Source of the DNA: an uncultured Bacteroidales bacterium
Lineage (GTDB): Bacteria > Bacteroidota > Bacteroidia > Bacteroidales > Paludibacteraceae
Direction of reading: 5' to 3'
Assembly: GCA_902774995.1 (NCBI GenBank)
Contig: CACYKR010000007.1
Location: 1-48,226, forward strand
DNA: 48,226 nucleotides
In this document: positions 7,150-16,078 of the stretch, one piece after another
Layout of the letters: the number at the start of each line of letters is the position of its first letter
Position numbering within the stretch: position 1 is the stretch's first letter
Program-made: the position numbers and the translations under genes
Notes under the pieces: generated by a model
The model's input: only the letters and a program-made list of their open reading frames with translations
What the model was told of the DNA's origin: nothing
Database searches by the model: none

Positions 7150-7458
7150 TTAGGCTTCGCCGCCGGTGAAGGGTACGGAGATAGTGGAGCCGGGGACGGG
7201 TCCGCCGACGGGGTTGATGGTGCCGAACTTGTTCTCGTACTGGGCGATGTTGTTACCGAGTGCGCCGAGGATCTTCTTCGCCTGATCGGGTGTCACAACG
7301 ATACGGGACACCACATTCGCCTGTGGTACGCCGGGCATGAGCTGGGCGAAATCCAATACGAACTCCGTAGGAGTATGTGCTATCAATGCCAAGTTGGCGA
7401 ATACGCCCTGCTGTTTGTCCGGGGCAATGTTGATTTTCAGTTCTTTCTGGTCTGCCAT
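7150..7458 (-). CDS. DUF3467 family protein
   Basis: 102 aa, the usual length. Conserved blocks are ELKINIAPDKQQGVFANLAL, HTPTEFVLDFAQLMPGVPQA, VVSRIVVTPDQAKKILGALG and NNIAQYENKFG. This small cytoplasmic protein is nearly universal in Bacteroidota and has no known activity. It lies between the glycosyltransferase and the phosphorylase on the same strand. Confidence 0.92.
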   Translation of the reverse strand: MADQKELKINIAPDKQQGVFANLALIAHTPTEFVLDFAQLMPGVPQANVVSRIVVTPDQAKKILGALGNNIAQYENKFGTINPVGGPVPGSTISVPFTGGEA

Positions 7459-7513
7459 AATATTTTAGGTTTTATACTCGGCATAGATGCCGAGGGTTAA
7501 ACATATTGGTTAT

Positions 7514-8740
7514 TTACCATTTGGTTTGTTTCTTCGGGACGATGAGCATCCAGAGGTTGACGAGGGGCAGTACGATGTCGAACCACAGGACGCTGAACAT
7601 ATTAAACCGCTTGAGCCCCATCCGACGCGCGGAGACGTTGAGCACCGCCGTCTGCATAACCCAGCGAATGAGGAAAGCGCCAAGAGCTGCAAGGAATGGG
7701 ATAGCGGGTATTTCAAGTTTCGTAGGACAATAGAGTACCATCATCGCTATCACCGCCGCGTAGAAGAGTCCCCGGGACAGGGGTTCCATAGCGAGGCGGA
7801 ACTTCGTCACCGGACGGTAGGCGGGCGAGACGGAGAGATGACGTCTCTTCTGCTGCCACCACTCTTTGAAAGTCTTTTTCGATACCGACCATGTATAACT
7901 CTCCCGCGAGACCGCCACAGAGGTGTTGGTCCGGGTAGCCACATGGTTGACAAAGAGGTCGTCATCCCCGGCACGCGTATCCATGAGACGGGTAAATCCG
8001 CCGGTCTCAAAGAAAAGCGATTTCCTGTATGCGAGGTTACGCCCCACCCCCATATAAGGGTGTCCGCAGAGGGCTGAGCCGAGATAATGCAGGCCGTTGA
8101 AGAGGGTGTCGTACCGCACAAGGCGGTTGATATGCCCTTCCTCCGCGAAATAAGCGCCGAAACCGAGGACTATATCCTTTGTACTTTGTACATTGCCCCC
8201 TTGTACATTCCCGAAGCCTTTCACCATTTCCCGAATCCAGCGGTCAGACTCCGGCACACAGTCCGCGTCGGTAAGCAGAAGGAGGTCGTATTGCGCCGCC
8301 TTGGCACCCAAGGTAAGCGCCAGTTTCTTGGTAGAGCGCACACGCGCGCCGCAAGGCACAAACGTCATATGTAGCCTCGTATCCTGCGCCATAAATGACT
8401 CCACGACAGCGCGGGTGTCATCTTCCGACCCGTCATCCACTACAATCACCTCGTAGAGCGGATAGTCCTGGGTGAGCAACGCCGGCAGGAACTGCGAGAG
8501 GTTATAGCCCTCGTTATGCGCACAGAGGATAACGGAAACACCAAGGGCATTTACCATTTGGTCATTTACCATTTGGTCATTTACCATTTGGTCATTTTTC
8601 CGGTCCATTCTCCTGTCTCTCCTTATTTTACGCGCAGGCGCAGCCATATAGCGCGCGTAGAAATACACCTGAAACAAGGTGCAAAGGGACAATGCGCCAA
8701 GTACCACCCAGTCTAATATGCCTAAATTCTCCCAGATCAC
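7514..8740 (-). CDS. Membrane glycosyltransferase, family 2
   Basis: 408 aa. One N-terminal membrane helix (DWVVLGALSLCTLFQVYFYA), then a GT2 domain: VSVILCAHNEGYNLSQFLPA, YEVIVVDDGSEDDT, LLLLTDADCVPESD (DxD metal motif), GRNLAYRKSLFFETGGF and a QQKRR-type QxxRW-like motif (EWWQQKRRHL). Two to three C-terminal helices follow. It presumably adds sugars to a lipid-linked or surface glycan; the substrate is unknown. Residues about 50-64 are three copies of NDQMV encoded by a 15-bp micro-repeat (8548-8592), just between the membrane helix and the catalytic domain. Its ATG overlaps the stop of the PCMD gene (ATGA, 8740-8737). Confidence 0.9.
   Translation of the reverse strand: MIWENLGILDWVVLGALSLCTLFQVYFYARYMAAPARKIRRDRRMDRKNDQMVNDQMVNDQMVNALGVSVILCAHNEGYNLSQFLPALLTQDYPLYEVIVVDDGSEDDTRAVVESFMAQDTRLHMTFVPCGARVRSTKKLALTLGAKAAQYDLLLLTDADCVPESDRWIREMVKGFGNVQGGNVQSTKDIVLGFGAYFAEEGHINRLVRYDTLFNGLHYLGSALCGHPYMGVGRNLAYRKSLFFETGGFTRLMDTRAGDDDLFVNHVATRTNTSVAVSRESYTWSVSKKTFKEWWQQKRRHLSVSPAYRPVTKFRLAMEPLSRGLFYAAVIAMMVLYCPTKLEIPAIPFLAALGAFLIRWVMQTAVLNVSARRMGLKRFNMFSVLWFDIVLPLVNLWMLIVPKKQTKW
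8548..8592. repeat. 15-bp micro-repeat, three exact copies inside the glycosyltransferase gene
   Basis: CATTTACCATTTGGT is repeated at 8548, 8563 and 8578 and followed by a partial copy. The period of 15 keeps the frame and encodes NDQMV on the minus strand. The same unit occurs in intergenic DNA at 28936-28950 and at the start of the GGGPS-TadA frame (33151-33176). Confidence 0.9.
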
Positions 8741-9819
8741 TTCACAATCTTCACTTTATACACATGCGTGCTACTGCCGTCTTCGGCTCTGACGGTGATG
8801 ACCCACGGTCTGCCGTTGAGTTCACCCGGAACAATACTCATCTCGCTGCTGTCCAGCCTGCGGCCCTTGAAATGCGCCGTATAGCCTTTGATATTCGTGA
8901 GCGAACCGATACCGCGGAGGGCAGTAAGTTTAATCGTTTGCGCTTCGCTGTTTGAAAGTTTGAGCGTTTGCAGTTTTTCGGTATCGGGGTTGAATTCCTT
9001 CCACTCCTCGCCGTTAACCAGCAGTTTGTCAATCCGCGACGAATAAATCAGTTCCACGTCATCGACATACAGTCCGTTGCCGGGATAGAGACCGTCATTA
9101 GCGCGGAAAGCGGGATAGTTGCCCGCCGAGAAAATGACGTTACACATCGTCGGCCGTGCGTCAGAGCGATAGTACACCGGCACTTTGACAAGCGTCCATT
9201 CGTTGTATTCCGCCCTTGCGCGGAGCCATCCCTCGGCTATCTGTTTCGCAGGTTGCGCCGTGCCGCATTCGTTGCCGTCCGTAGATTGCCGGATATCCGA
9301 CTCTTCGTTGACGCGCTCGGTAGCGGTACAGGTGCCTTTCTTATTCTTATACTCCGAGCCTTTGGCGGTGCCTGACCAAGAATAATAGAGGAGATGAAAA
9401 TCCTCTTTGTCGGTATTGTCCCCTGTACGTTTGATCCACACCGCCATAGTGTCCGGTCTATACGCCCAGGCTATACCGCCTTCCGTACCCGCCGTAGCAC
9501 CGCTCACGTTGAATCCCTTGAGGTACTGCCAAGGGTAACCCAGCGACATATAGCCCGGCCCCGTAGCGCCGATACCCAGTTTGGGAACACCTACCGCCTG
9601 GTCCTCCACATAAGCGCAGTAGCCGGTACGGCCGGGCTTACGGAACATAAAGGTGAACTTAAATCCCGCCTGGCTGACATTCGACCCGTGCCAATCGGTC
9701 AGCTGCACATCGTCCTTGAACTTATCGCCCCAATGCTCGAAATGCGGGTCGGGTAACTGATGCGCCGCAAGAGGCAGCGCCACCAGCGAGAGAAAAAGTA
9801 TAAACAGTCTAATCTTCAT
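8737..9819 (-). CDS. PCMD-domain secreted protein (putative carbohydrate metabolism domain)
   Basis: 360 aa with signal peptide (MKIRLFILFLSLVALPLAAH). The mature protein has the beta-sandwich pattern of the PCMD family: LPDPHFEHWGD, YMSLGYPWQYLKGFN, GGIAWAYRPDTMAVWIKRT, EWTLVKVPVYYRSDARPTMC and GNGLYVDDVELIYS. A smaller C-terminal module follows (VNGEEWKEFNPDTE to YKVKIVK). The family is common near Bacteroidota glycan genes and its exact activity is undefined. It overlaps Maf by 11 nt upstream and the GT2 gene by 4 nt downstream, so all three are co-translated from one mRNA. Confidence 0.82.
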   Translation of the reverse strand: MKIRLFILFLSLVALPLAAHQLPDPHFEHWGDKFKDDVQLTDWHGSNVSQAGFKFTFMFRKPGRTGYCAYVEDQAVGVPKLGIGATGPGYMSLGYPWQYLKGFNVSGATAGTEGGIAWAYRPDTMAVWIKRTGDNTDKEDFHLLYYSWSGTAKGSEYKNKKGTCTATERVNEESDIRQSTDGNECGTAQPAKQIAEGWLRARAEYNEWTLVKVPVYYRSDARPTMCNVIFSAGNYPAFRANDGLYPGNGLYVDDVELIYSSRIDKLLVNGEEWKEFNPDTEKLQTLKLSNSEAQTIKLTALRGIGSLTNIKGYTAHFKGRRLDSSEMSIVPGELNGRPWVITVRAEDGSSTHVYKVKIVK

Positions 9820-10408
9820 AATATCCGTTTTTCTTCAAGTATTCATATACCTTATGCACGGGAAGTCCCATGACATTGAAATAGGAACCGTTCATAGCGG
9901 TGCATGCCACATAACCGATCCACTCCTGAATGCCATACGCGCCGGCTTTGTCAAAAGGTCTGTATTTCGACACATAACGGGCTATCTCTCCGTCCGTCAG
10001 TGGCGCGAAGGTCACATCCGTCCGGTCCACCACCGTGTCCAAGACAAGTGAGGAGGACGAGAGGTGCGCAAACGTCACCGCCGTATAGACCTGGTGGGTC
10101 TTGTTGCTCAGCAGCTTCAGCATCTCTACCGCCTCCGCCTCGCTATGCGGTTTGCCGAGCATCCGCTCCTCCGCCCAGACGATGGTATCCGCTGTGATGA
10201 GGAGCTCGTCATCCCGCAGTTCCGGCGCATAGGCGCGGGCTTTCGCGCGGGAGATGAAATAAGGAATATCTCCCCGCTGCAGGTCTGCCGGATATGACTC
10301 ATCCGCCTCTATAGAGACCGCGGTAAACGGTATATCCAGCCCTCCGAGCAACTCACGGCGGCGGGGACTTTGAGAGCCGAGGATAATATTTTTCCGAAAC
10401 ACCGACAT
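9809..10408 (-). CDS. maf: Maf family nucleotide pyrophosphatase
   Basis: 199 aa. ILGSQSPRRRELLGGL is the Maf start motif. ADESYP, LLITADTIVW (catalytic Asp region), LGKPHSEAEAVEMLKLLSNK, HQVYTAVTF, YRPFDKAGAYGIQEW and YFNVMGLPVHKVYEYL complete the family. It hydrolyses non-canonical or excess nucleoside triphosphates and is cytoplasmic. It sits 24 nt after topoisomerase IV A. Confidence 0.95.
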   Translation of the reverse strand: MSVFRKNIILGSQSPRRRELLGGLDIPFTAVSIEADESYPADLQRGDIPYFISRAKARAYAPELRDDELLITADTIVWAEERMLGKPHSEAEAVEMLKLLSNKTHQVYTAVTFAHLSSSSLVLDTVVDRTDVTFAPLTDGEIARYVSKYRPFDKAGAYGIQEWIGYVACTAMNGSYFNVMGLPVHKVYEYLKKNGYYED

Positions 10409-10432
10409 ACCGAGAAATCGAGGTATCGATCA

Positions 10433-13045
10433 TTAAAACAAGTCCAACTGGGTGTCAGCGGGTTTCTCGAAAGTCATCGGTACGCCCTCCACCTCTATTG
10501 AGTCCGTTTCCGGAGTTTCCAGAGTTTCCGGAGAAGCCGGGATGTCTTCTTCCGGCTCCGGTTCGGGTTCCGGTTCGGGGGTGATGTCTTCTATGGAAGC
10601 TACCTCCAGCGTAGTGACGCGTTTACCTTTGGCACGCGCCGATTTCTCGTCAATAAACTCCGCCATGAAGATATCCAACGAAGGTTTGTTTTCATCCGCA
10701 AAGTTAATACGGAAAGTTGCCTCCTCGCTATCGGAAAGAACGGCTATACGGGAGTCCTTGTCATCCCCGAGGAGCGACTGCATCTTGGCGTTGGCATCAT
10801 CCAGACGGAAACGCTTGCCGTAGTAATACTTGAGTTCGCCGTTCCATTGGATAAGCGACCACACTTTCTCCGGATCCAGCTTCTCTATACGGAGGATGTT
10901 GTCATCAAAATGGGCAGTGAGGTCAAACGAGGTAGTATAATACGTACCGTCGTTATTGATAACAAGAATGCGGTCTTCATCATTGAACTCGCCCAGATAG
11001 AGTCCGTGCTCGTCATAGTTGACACGCAGCACATCGGCATCGAACCAGACTTTGCGTCCGCCAAGGGTAGAATGGCCTTTCTGCTTGAGGGTAATGGATT
11101 TGACCTCGTATTTGGTAAGCACATTGCCTCTCGCGGTACGGGATTTGACAGCCAGCTCGGAGAGGTCCTTGAGCACCTCCAGTTTCTTAAGATGCAGCGC
11201 GGGCTTGAGGGCTACGCGGATCACCTCCGCCTCGCCGTTGGGATTAGCGGTAAAATAGACAATCTTCGAACCCGGCTTGCCTTGCGTAAGATCGTATTCT
11301 TTCTCTTTCGCCACTCCCGTGACATTGAAGCGCTTCATGAAATACGGTCCTTTCTTACCGTCCCTATAGACCACATTATAGACCGTACGCTCATCGCCGC
11401 GCCGGAAGACCGCAATATGCAGGATATCGGTACCCACAAAAAGCTTGTCAGCCACCTTGACCACCTTGTATGTACCATCCTTGCGGAAGACGATGAGGTC
11501 GTCAATATCAGAGCAGTCGAAGAGGTACTCATCTTTCTTGAGCGCCGTGCCCACAAAGCCTTCCTCGCGGTTGATATAGAGTTTCTCGTTGTTCTCTACC
11601 ACAGCCTTGACATTGATAGCTCCGAAATTGCGCACCTCGGTGCGACGCGGATACGCCTCTCCGTATTTGGATTTGAGCATTTCAAACCAGGAGATGGTAT
11701 AGTCCGTCAGATGGTTGAGGTTTTTGATGCAGGCTTTGATTTTCTTCTCCAGCTCCTTCATCAGCTCGTCCGCCTTCTTGGAGTCGAACTTCGTGATACG
11801 CAGCATCTTTATCTCAAAGAGGCGCTCGATATCTTCGCTCCGTACCTCGCGGATCAACTGGACCTTGAACGGCGTCAGCGCTTCGTCCACAAAGGCAATC
11901 AGTTTCTCCTTGTTCGGCGCGTTCTCGTAACCCTCCTCCTTATAGATACGGTTCTCAATGAAAATCTTCTCCAGCGAGGTATAGAAATACTTCTCTTCCA
12001 ACTCGGCTTTCTCTATCTCCAGCTCCCATTTGAGGAGGGCCTTGGTGCTATCCACAGAGAGTTTGAGGAGGTTGCTGACGGTTGTGAAAATCGGTTTTCT
12101 ATCCTCCACCACGCAGCAGTTGGGGCTGACGTTGATCTCGCAATCGGTAAAGGCATAGAGCGCGTCTATCGCCTTGTCGGACGACGAACCGGGCGCCAGC
12201 TGCACCACGATACGCGCAGTATCCGCCGTAAAATCGTCTATCTTACGGATCTTGATTTTGCCTTTCTGGTTGGCTTTGAGGATTGTCTCGATAATCTTCG
12301 AGGTGGTAGTACCGAAAGGTATCTCGGTGATAACAAGGGTTCTGTTATCCTCCGATTTCTGTATCCGCGCACGGATTTTCACCTGTCCTCCGCGCTCGCC
12401 GTCGTTGTATTTCGTAACGTCAATCACGCCGCCTGTCGGGAAATCGGGGTACAGCGCGAACTCCTGCCCCCGGAGGTATGCCAGCGAGGCATCACAGAGC
12501 TCGTTGAAATTATGGGGCAGAATCTTCGAGTTCAAGCCCACCGCGATACCCTCTACTCCCTGCGCCAGCAACAACGGGAACTTCACCGGCAGATGAATCG
12601 GCTCGTTCTTACGGCCGTCATAGGACTTCATCCACTCGGTGGTCTTGGGATTAAAGACCGTCTCCAGTGCGAATTTGGACAGGCGCGCCTCTATATAACG
12701 GGGCGCGGCGGCACCGTCTCCGGTAAGGATATTCCCCCAGTTACCCTGACAGTCAATAAGCAGGTCTTTCTGGCCAAGCTGGACCAGCGCGTCGCCGATG
12801 GAAGCATCGCCGTGAGGGTGGTACTGCATAGTCTGGCCGACGATGTTCGCCACCTTGTTGTACTTGCCGTCATCCACGGTCTTCATCGCATGGAGAATAC
12901 GGCGCTGTACAGGCTTCAAGCCATCCTCGACCGCCGGCACGGCACGCTCCAGTATCACGTACGACGCATAGTCCAGGAACCAGTCCTGGTACATACCCGT
13001 CAAGTGATACTTCACAGCATCATTGAATCCACCTTGACCCGCCAT
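10433..13045 (-). CDS. parC: DNA topoisomerase IV subunit A
   Basis: 870 aa. The type IIA A-subunit core is clear: DYASYVILERAVPAVEDGLK, QRRILHAM, YHPHGDASIGDALVQLGQK, GNWGNILTGDGAAAPRYIEA with the catalytic Tyr in APRYIEARL, and LAQGVEGIAVGLNSKILPHN. Coiled-coil arms and a beta-pinwheel C-terminal domain follow. It decatenates chromosomes with ParE, which is not in this window. The tail (about residues 820-870) is acidic and repetitive (TPEPEPEPEPEED, then SPETLETPETDS), and part of it is encoded by a CCGGA-type micro-repeat at 10507-10540. A gyrase-like role is possible, but length and C-terminus fit Bacteroidota ParC better. The long antisense frame at 10847-13069 is a shadow. Confidence 0.93.
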   Translation of the reverse strand: MAGQGGFNDAVKYHLTGMYQDWFLDYASYVILERAVPAVEDGLKPVQRRILHAMKTVDDGKYNKVANIVGQTMQYHPHGDASIGDALVQLGQKDLLIDCQGNWGNILTGDGAAAPRYIEARLSKFALETVFNPKTTEWMKSYDGRKNEPIHLPVKFPLLLAQGVEGIAVGLNSKILPHNFNELCDASLAYLRGQEFALYPDFPTGGVIDVTKYNDGERGGQVKIRARIQKSEDNRTLVITEIPFGTTTSKIIETILKANQKGKIKIRKIDDFTADTARIVVQLAPGSSSDKAIDALYAFTDCEINVSPNCCVVEDRKPIFTTVSNLLKLSVDSTKALLKWELEIEKAELEEKYFYTSLEKIFIENRIYKEEGYENAPNKEKLIAFVDEALTPFKVQLIREVRSEDIERLFEIKMLRITKFDSKKADELMKELEKKIKACIKNLNHLTDYTISWFEMLKSKYGEAYPRRTEVRNFGAINVKAVVENNEKLYINREEGFVGTALKKDEYLFDCSDIDDLIVFRKDGTYKVVKVADKLFVGTDILHIAVFRRGDERTVYNVVYRDGKKGPYFMKRFNVTGVAKEKEYDLTQGKPGSKIVYFTANPNGEAEVIRVALKPALHLKKLEVLKDLSELAVKSRTARGNVLTKYEVKSITLKQKGHSTLGGRKVWFDADVLRVNYDEHGLYLGEFNDEDRILVINNDGTYYTTSFDLTAHFDDNILRIEKLDPEKVWSLIQWNGELKYYYGKRFRLDDANAKMQSLLGDDKDSRIAVLSDSEEATFRINFADENKPSLDIFMAEFIDEKSARAKGKRVTTLEVASIEDITPEPEPEPEPEEDIPASPETLETPETDSIEVEGVPMTFEKPADTQLDLF
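10507..10540. repeat. CCGGA-type micro-repeat inside the parC tail
   Basis: TTTCCGGAGTTTCCAGAGTT followed by TCCGGAGAAGCCGG, encoding the SPETLETPET stretch. Related blocks lie in the Dus gene (29202-29232) and at the 3' end of the GGGPS-TadA gene (31945-31975). Confidence 0.65.
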
Positions 13046-13052
13046 GCGTCAG

Positions 13053-13217
13053 TTACGCCTTTTTATTGATGAAAATATAGGCGAGAATACCGCCCACCTC
13101 CAATACCATCGAAGTAATCAGCAGCCAGTTCTCAGGCATGGCATACTTATAAATCACGAGGCACAATACACCTAATACTAACAGGATAACTCCCAGATAC
13201 TTCATAAAAGCGTTCAT
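13053..13217 (-). CDS. Small two-helix membrane protein (54 aa) ahead of parC
   Basis: MNAFMKYLGVILLVLGVLCL starts the first helix. The second helix (WLLITSMVLEVGGILAYIFI) ends in NKKA. It resembles unnamed small membrane proteins common in Bacteroidota. The consensus promoter at 13269-13299 lies 52 bp upstream, and its stop is 7 nt before the parC start, so it opens the parC-maf-PCMD-GT2 transcript. Function unknown. Confidence 0.75.
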   Translation of the reverse strand: MNAFMKYLGVILLVLGVLCLVIYKYAMPENWLLITSMVLEVGGILAYIFINKKA

Positions 13218-13268
13218 AATATTATATCGTTTTAATGATTTACAGGTTTGTAATTTCCAAATCGGCTA

Positions 13269-13299
13269 CAAAGGTACAAAAAAAAATGCACATACGCAA
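13269..13299 (-). promoter_or_regulatory. Promoter of the small membrane protein/parC operon
   Basis: TACCTTTG at 13276-13269 and TTGC at 13299-13296, 19-bp spacer; TSS near 13262. Confidence 0.8.
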
Positions 13300-13314
13300 G
13301 AAAAATCGTATTTT

Positions 13315-14388
13315 TTATCTTACCAGGCGGTAAAAACCACCGGGGAGACTTCGCACGAGGGAGTTCATCTCCAGCATCATCAGGTCTGAAGCGACGTCGC
13401 TGTAAGGCAGAGCTGTCTCCAGCACCAAATGGTTGATATGCATGCCTTCTTCGGCCTCCTGCAGTTTCTCCAGTATTACGCGCTGGGAAGAAGTGAGGTC
13501 GTCCATGAGACCGAACATCTGCGTCTGAACGGCTTGTTTGGGTGTGCCCTTGACTGTCCAGCCCATAGCGGACACCAAGTCCTCGGCGGATGTGACCAGT
13601 TGCGCTTTCTGGTCTCTGATGAGGTTGTTACATCCGACGGAAGATAGATCCGTCGGACGTCCGGGAAAGGCGAACAGCTCCCTGTCATAGTCGGCAGCCA
13701 TGCGCGCAGTGATGAGACTTCCGCCCCGTTCCCGGCTCTCCACCACTACCACGGCATCCGCCAGACCGGCTACTATGCGGTTACGCTGCACGAAATTGGC
13801 GGCAAAAGGCTCCGTACCGGAAGGAAACTCCGTAAGCAGTCCGCCATGAGCAAGCGAGGCTACCGCCTCAGGGCGATGCTGATACGGATAGATGCGGTCC
13901 AGTCCATGGGCGGGAACGATGATTGTAGGGACGCCTAATTCTATCGCCGTACGATGGGCCGTGATATCTATGCCGTACGCTCCGCCGGAGACGATTGTCA
14001 GGGAGTCCAGACGCTCATGCAGACCGCGAACCAGCGCGGCTGTCAGTTCTTTGCCGTTCTCCGTAGGCCGGCGTGTACCGACAATCGAGACGATATGACC
14101 GTCCGAGGGATGCAGGTTACCTTTGCCGTACAGCACCAACGGCCGGTCCGGGCACTGCCCCAGACGATAGGGATACTCCCCGTCCGTCAGCGTCCAGACA
14201 CGGATGTCATGCTCGTTTATCCACGCCCATTCCTGTCCGGCGCGCTCCATAGCCTCCTCCATACCCGGTTCGTCCAGATGCCGCCACGCCTCTTGAGCCG
14301 AGCCGTAATGCCCGACGAGAGAAAGCGCGGTTCTGAGCCGCGTCTTGAAAAGGAAAGAAAGGGCTATGTCATACAGAGGACTGGTCAT
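13315..14388 (-). CDS. dprA: DNA-processing protein DprA
   Basis: 357 aa, usual length. The Rossmann-like DprA core is complete: HIVSIVGTRRPTENGKELTA, TIVSGGAYGIDITAHRTAIE, TIIVPAHGLDRIYPYQHRPE, GGLLTEFPSGTEPFAANFVQ, RNRIVAGLADAVVVVESRER, GGSLITARMAADY and FAFPGRP, then a C-terminal winged-helix-like part. DprA loads RecA on incoming single-stranded DNA during transformation; many non-competent bacteria also keep it. Its ATG overlaps the VanZ-like stop (ATGA, 14388-14385), making upp-vanZ-dprA one operon. Confidence 0.95.
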   Translation of the reverse strand: MTSPLYDIALSFLFKTRLRTALSLVGHYGSAQEAWRHLDEPGMEEAMERAGQEWAWINEHDIRVWTLTDGEYPYRLGQCPDRPLVLYGKGNLHPSDGHIVSIVGTRRPTENGKELTAALVRGLHERLDSLTIVSGGAYGIDITAHRTAIELGVPTIIVPAHGLDRIYPYQHRPEAVASLAHGGLLTEFPSGTEPFAANFVQRNRIVAGLADAVVVVESRERGGSLITARMAADYDRELFAFPGRPTDLSSVGCNNLIRDQKAQLVTSAEDLVSAMGWTVKGTPKQAVQTQMFGLMDDLTSSQRVILEKLQEAEEGMHINHLVLETALPYSDVASDLMMLEMNSLVRSLPGGFYRLVR

Positions 14389-14753
14389 ATCGGAGTTCCG
14401 GAATCAGGGGACGACGAGACAACAAACAGGGCTACTACCGCCGCCCCGATGAGGGCACCTGCCCCGTCCGCCAGGAGGTCGCCCATACTCCCGGAGCGGG
14501 TGAGGGTGCAGAAACGCTGCAGCACCTCCATAAGGCCGCCGTAGAGCGTCACCGCCACGCAGGTAAAGACAAAACACGCCACGCGGGTGCGGCGTATAAA
14601 CGCGAAAGCGCCCATGAGCGCAAGCTCGAGGGCGCAGTACATCGCTCCATGCACCAGTTTGTCGCTCACTTGCACGGACGGCATACGGGAAGCCTCCGTG
14701 AGGGAGAGAACAGCAATACCTGCCGCCACCAGGACGGCAGGTATGAACGCCAT
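14385..14753 (-). CDS. VanZ-like membrane protein
   Basis: 122 aa from the Met at 14753 (MAFIPAVLVAAGIAVLSLTE), chosen because longer starts overlap upp. Four hydrophobic helices, with SDKLVHGAMYCALELALMG and YGGLMEVLQRF plus MGDLLADGAGALIGA matching the VanZ-like motif. Family members are small integral membrane proteins with no firm general function; a glycopeptide-resistance role is not implied. It lies 10 nt after upp and overlaps dprA. Confidence 0.85.
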   Translation of the reverse strand: MAFIPAVLVAAGIAVLSLTEASRMPSVQVSDKLVHGAMYCALELALMGAFAFIRRTRVACFVFTCVAVTLYGGLMEVLQRFCTLTRSGSMGDLLADGAGALIGAAVVALFVVSSSPDSGTPI

Positions 14754-14763
14754 ATAAGATCTG

Positions 14764-15438
14764 TTACTTACGATCGGAGAGATGGATTTTAGTACCGTAA
14801 CACAGGTCTCCGGCATCGCCCAGACCGGGTACGATATATTTCTTCTCGTTCAGTACAGGGTCGATTGCGGCGCACCAGAGAGTAACATCCGGGCTGTCGT
14901 TGAGCGACCGGCGCACGCACTCTATCGCCTGGGGCGTACCGATAGCGCAGCAGAGATGGGTATGGGTCGGTTTGCCATGACGGAGCAGGGCGAGATAGCC
15001 GACCTCCATCGACATGCCGGTAGCCAGCATCGGGTCCGCTACGATCAGCGTTTTGCCATCAATAGCCGGAGCCGCCATATATTCCGCTACGATCTCCAGC
15101 TCGCCCTCTTTGTTCACGCGGCGGTAGGCGCTCAAAAAAGCGTTCTCCGCACGGTCGAAGACATTCAGGAAGCCCTGGTGCAAAGGCAGGCCGGCACGCA
15201 GGATAGTAGCCAGCACGAGTTTGTCGGTGAGGGTATTGACAGTTGCGGTAGCCAGAGGCGTCTGTACCTCCCGAGGCTGATAATTCAGCACCTTGCTCAC
15301 CTCCATGGCCATAAACTCGCCGATACGCTCTATATTCCTACGGAAACGGAGAGGGTCCTTCTGGATATCCACATCGCGGATCTCGTACAGATACTGGTTG
15401 AGCACACTATTGTGCTCCGATAGATTGATGACATTCAT
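14764..15438 (-). CDS. upp: Uracil phosphoribosyltransferase
   Basis: 224 aa. Converts uracil and PRPP to UMP in pyrimidine salvage. LATILRAGLPLHQGFLNVFD and the PRPP loop LIVADPMLATGMSMEVGYLA are diagnostic; CCAIGTPQAIE and DAGDLCYGTKI follow. It is first in its operon behind the promoter at 15490-15520. Together with the nucleoside phosphorylase at 6210-7088 it would complete uridine-to-UMP salvage. Confidence 0.95.
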   Translation of the reverse strand: MNVINLSEHNSVLNQYLYEIRDVDIQKDPLRFRRNIERIGEFMAMEVSKVLNYQPREVQTPLATATVNTLTDKLVLATILRAGLPLHQGFLNVFDRAENAFLSAYRRVNKEGELEIVAEYMAAPAIDGKTLIVADPMLATGMSMEVGYLALLRHGKPTHTHLCCAIGTPQAIECVRRSLNDSPDVTLWCAAIDPVLNEKKYIVPGLGDAGDLCYGTKIHLSDRK

Positions 15439-15489
15439 AGATATTTATAATTTGACTATTTATGATGTGCGTTCGCCTAAAAAACGGTG

Positions 15490-15520
15490 CAAAGGTACAA
15501 AAAAATTTGCATATGTGCAA
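15490..15520 (-). promoter_or_regulatory. Promoter of the upp-vanZ-dprA operon
   Basis: TACCTTTG at 15497-15490 and TTGC at 15520-15517, 19-bp spacer. Its -33 box lies inside the spacer of the opposite promoter, so the two probably compete for RNA polymerase. Confidence 0.8.
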
Positions 15521-15537
15521 AAAATTGCGTAAATTTG
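15506..15537 (+). promoter_or_regulatory. Promoter of the DUF5063/exonuclease/phosphatase operon
   Basis: TTTG at 15506-15509 and TAAATTTG at 15530-15537, 20-bp spacer; TSS near 15544, about 13 nt before the ATG. Confidence 0.75.
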
Positions 15538-15556
15538 CACGATTTTTTTATAAGTT

Positions 15557-16078
15557 ATGAATTCATTTATTTATCAGGAGTCCACTATAGCCTTTGTGAC
15601 CGCGGCGGCGCAGACCTGCCTGCTAATCGAAAAAGCGGAAGAACATTCGCGCGAGGAATGGCGGGAGCAGATGCTACGTCTGCTGCCGGTGTTGTATCTG
15701 CGTACACGGCTGCTGGAGATGCCGGAGGAGAGGCTGTTAGAGGAAGAGCCGCAGCGGTTCGTAACCGAAGAGGATTACAACTACACCCTGCTGGGCATAC
15801 GCAACCTGATGGGTTCGGACGACGCCTATCTGGACGTATTCGTGGACGGAGGAATCTATACCGACGAAGTCCAGACGGCCTATATCTCCGAAGGAGTGGC
15901 GGACATCTATCAGGAGCTGAAGGATATGGCGGCTGCTTTCCAGACCGGTCAGGAGCCTATTATGAACGACGCCGTACTTGTCTGCCGCGAGGCTTTTGAC
16001 GAGCATTGGGGTCAGAAACTGCTGGCAGTCATGCGGGCCTTACATGCTATTCAAAAGAATGACGGATTGATGGATTGA
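15557..16078 (+). CDS. DUF5063 family protein
   Basis: 173 aa, mostly helical and acidic. MNSFIYQESTIAFVTAAAQT, LLPVLYLRTRLLEMPEERLL, EEDYNYTLLGIRNLMGSDDA and YISEGVADIYQELKDMAAAF match DUF5063 as I know it from Bacteroidota, where it usually sits beside the RNase D-like exonuclease as here. No catalytic motif is visible. The stop overlaps the exonuclease start by one base (TGATG, 16076-16080), which implies translational coupling and perhaps a functional pair. The activity is unknown. Confidence 0.85.
   Translation: MNSFIYQESTIAFVTAAAQTCLLIEKAEEHSREEWREQMLRLLPVLYLRTRLLEMPEERLLEEEPQRFVTEEDYNYTLLGIRNLMGSDDAYLDVFVDGGIYTDEVQTAYISEGVADIYQELKDMAAAFQTGQEPIMNDAVLVCREAFDEHWGQKLLAVMRALHAIQKNDGLMD

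Noticed and set aside
10847..13069. 740-codon open frame antisense to parC
   Set aside because: Mirrors the codon pattern of parC, has no family resemblance, and parC is unmistakable on the other strand.
14385..14753. Glycopeptide resistance gene
   Set aside because: VanZ-like membrane proteins are widespread; no vanHAX-type genes are present.
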